Shown: positions 63,143-64,000 of the stretch, piece by piece
Position numbering within the stretch: position 1 is the stretch's first letter
Layout: every line of letters starts with the position of its first letter
Origin: Blautia sp. MSJ-9
GTDB lineage: Bacteria > Bacillota > Clostridia > Lachnospirales > Lachnospiraceae
NCBI RefSeq assembly: GCF_018919065.1
Contig: NZ_JAHLQG010000039.1
Coordinates: 1-64,000, forward strand
Direction: 5' to 3'
DNA: 64,000 bases
The notes under the pieces: generated by a model
What the model was told of the DNA's origin: nothing
The model's database searches: none
Seen by the model: the letters and a program-made list of their open reading frames with translations, nothing else
Made by a program: the position numbers and the translations under genes

Positions 63143-64000
63143 TTATGCCCCGAATTCTTTATGATCCTCTTCCAGCTTATGCTCTATTTCAATCTTTTTT
63201 TTTGCCTCTTCTTTCTTCTCGTCCCGTGTTTTCGGAAGAATTACATTCAGAAGTACTGCAATGATCGTTGCAAGAACAACCGGTGATTTTCCAAAAATTG
63301 TTGTTACCCATGTCGGGAAGCTTGCAAGTGCCGCTGTTGCCTGAGATACACCCATTCCCAGTGCTGCTGCAAGTCCTACGATTGATGAGTTACGATAATC
63401 CATCTCAGCAGAAGCAACCAGCTTCATACCTGTCATTGCGATAGATGCAAATACAGATACTGTCGCACCGCCCAGTACGCACTGAGGAATGGTTGTCAGG
63501 ATTGCTGAGAACTTCGGAACCAGACCAGCTACGCCAAGGATTGCTGCTGCAAGCCCCAGTACCCAGCGGTTGATAACCTTTGTGGTTGTAACGATACCTA
63601 CGTTCTGGCTGTATGTAGCTGTCGGAAGTCCTCCGAGAAATGCACCTACTACGTTAGAAATACCATATCCGACGATACCTCTCTGAAGTTCCTCGTCCTT
63701 AGGAGTTCTGTCCATAGCTCCAATAGTAGTCGCTGAATAATCACCGATCGCCTGAATAGAGTTAATCGCAAACAGGATTCCAAGTGCCACGCAGGAAGAC
63801 GGCTCAAACTGTACTCCGAAATGCATCAGAGACGGAAGCTGACAGACACCTGCCTCGCCAATGCTTGAGAAATCTACCATTCCAAATGGAATAGAAACCA
63901 GATATCCTACGATGATACCGATCAGGATAGAAGCCAGTTTCCAGATTCCCTTTCCAAAATGGTTCAGTGCCGTAACCACGATCAGAGTAAAAAATGCGAT
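63143..64000 (-). CDS. NCS2-family xanthine/uracil permease (5' end outside the window)
   Basis: This is a nucleobase:cation symporter. The frame is open to the window edge, so the N-terminal part is missing and 286 codons including the stop are visible. LFAINSIQAIGDYSATTIGA carries the conserved transport motif, and GGLPTATYSQNVGIVTTTKV follows. The tail is very charged (DEKKEEAKKKIEIEHKLEED). Imported purines would feed hpt elsewhere in the window. Confidence 0.92.
   Translation of the reverse strand: MAFFTLIVVTALNHFGKGIWKLASILIGIIVGYLVSIPFGMVDFSSIGEAGVCQLPSLMHFGVQFEPSSCVALGILFAINSIQAIGDYSATTIGAMDRTPKDEELQRGIVGYGISNVVGAFLGGLPTATYSQNVGIVTTTKVINRWVLGLAAAILGVAGLVPKFSAILTTIPQCVLGGATVSVFASIAMTGMKLVASAEMDYRNSSIVGLAAALGMGVSQATAALASFPTWVTTIFGKSPVVLATIIAVLLNVILPKTRDEKKEEAKKKIEIEHKLEEDHKEFGA

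Overview
The window looks like chromosomal DNA of a spore-forming Lachnospiraceae (Firmicutes), probably close to Blautia or Ruminococcus obeum. This is inferred from sporulation genes in a Bacillus-like order, AGGAGG ribosome sites, low to medium GC and typical gene neighbourhoods. Nearly all genes lie on the minus strand. Plus-strand exceptions are a tRNA-Tyr, mecA and a small ferredoxin. The right edge cuts an NCS2 permease.

Layout. 0.1-0.5 kb: antitoxin relic and tRNA-Tyr. 0.6-2.8 kb: GH13 amylase-like enzyme. 3.0-10.4 kb: the sporulation/division block hup, rqcP, yabP, yabQ, divIC, spoIIE, tilS, hpt, ftsH (listed in transcription order). 10.6-17.5 kb: CotS-like kinase, cca, proS under a T-box, dCMP deaminase, rpiB and a Sua5-type enzyme. 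17.5-23.2 kb: a variable zone where two near-identical secreted SGNH hydrolases flank an AgrC/AgrA-like two-component pair, with an XRE relic, a possible group II intron scrap and a long foldback repeat. 23.3-30.7 kb: two large GT-C-like membrane proteins, cwlD and a GH18 enzyme. 31.0-32.9 kb: a 77-codon ORF with ACG at its start, mecA and a DUF1858 protein. 33.0-38.3 kb: BMP-type nucleoside ABC transporter. 38.5-49.1 kb: ferredoxin, MerR, the dnaB-rplI-gdpP and rpsF-ssb-rpsR clusters, then an ECF sigma/anti-sigma/secreted-protein island, DUF951 and a sirtuin. 49.1-53.3 kb: sortase B and a MoxR/VWA module. 53.4-62.7 kb: LacI-controlled CUT2 sugar transporter with dhaK-dhaL, and a PPi-type phosphofructokinase upstream.

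The most unusual feature is a set of small dispersed foldback elements between housekeeping genes. A 160-bp element with 16-bp inverted ends occurs three times. Two copies bracket the ECF island, and the tail of the adjacent DUF951 gene is duplicated on the far side of that island, which suggests it was inserted between DUF951 and rpsF. Two other foldbacks share their outer ends but have unrelated palindromic cores. Short GTTACTG palindromes and a GCGGAT hairpin element recur through the window. No complete new defence or biosynthetic system is visible. All identities come from reading the sequence; no database search was run.
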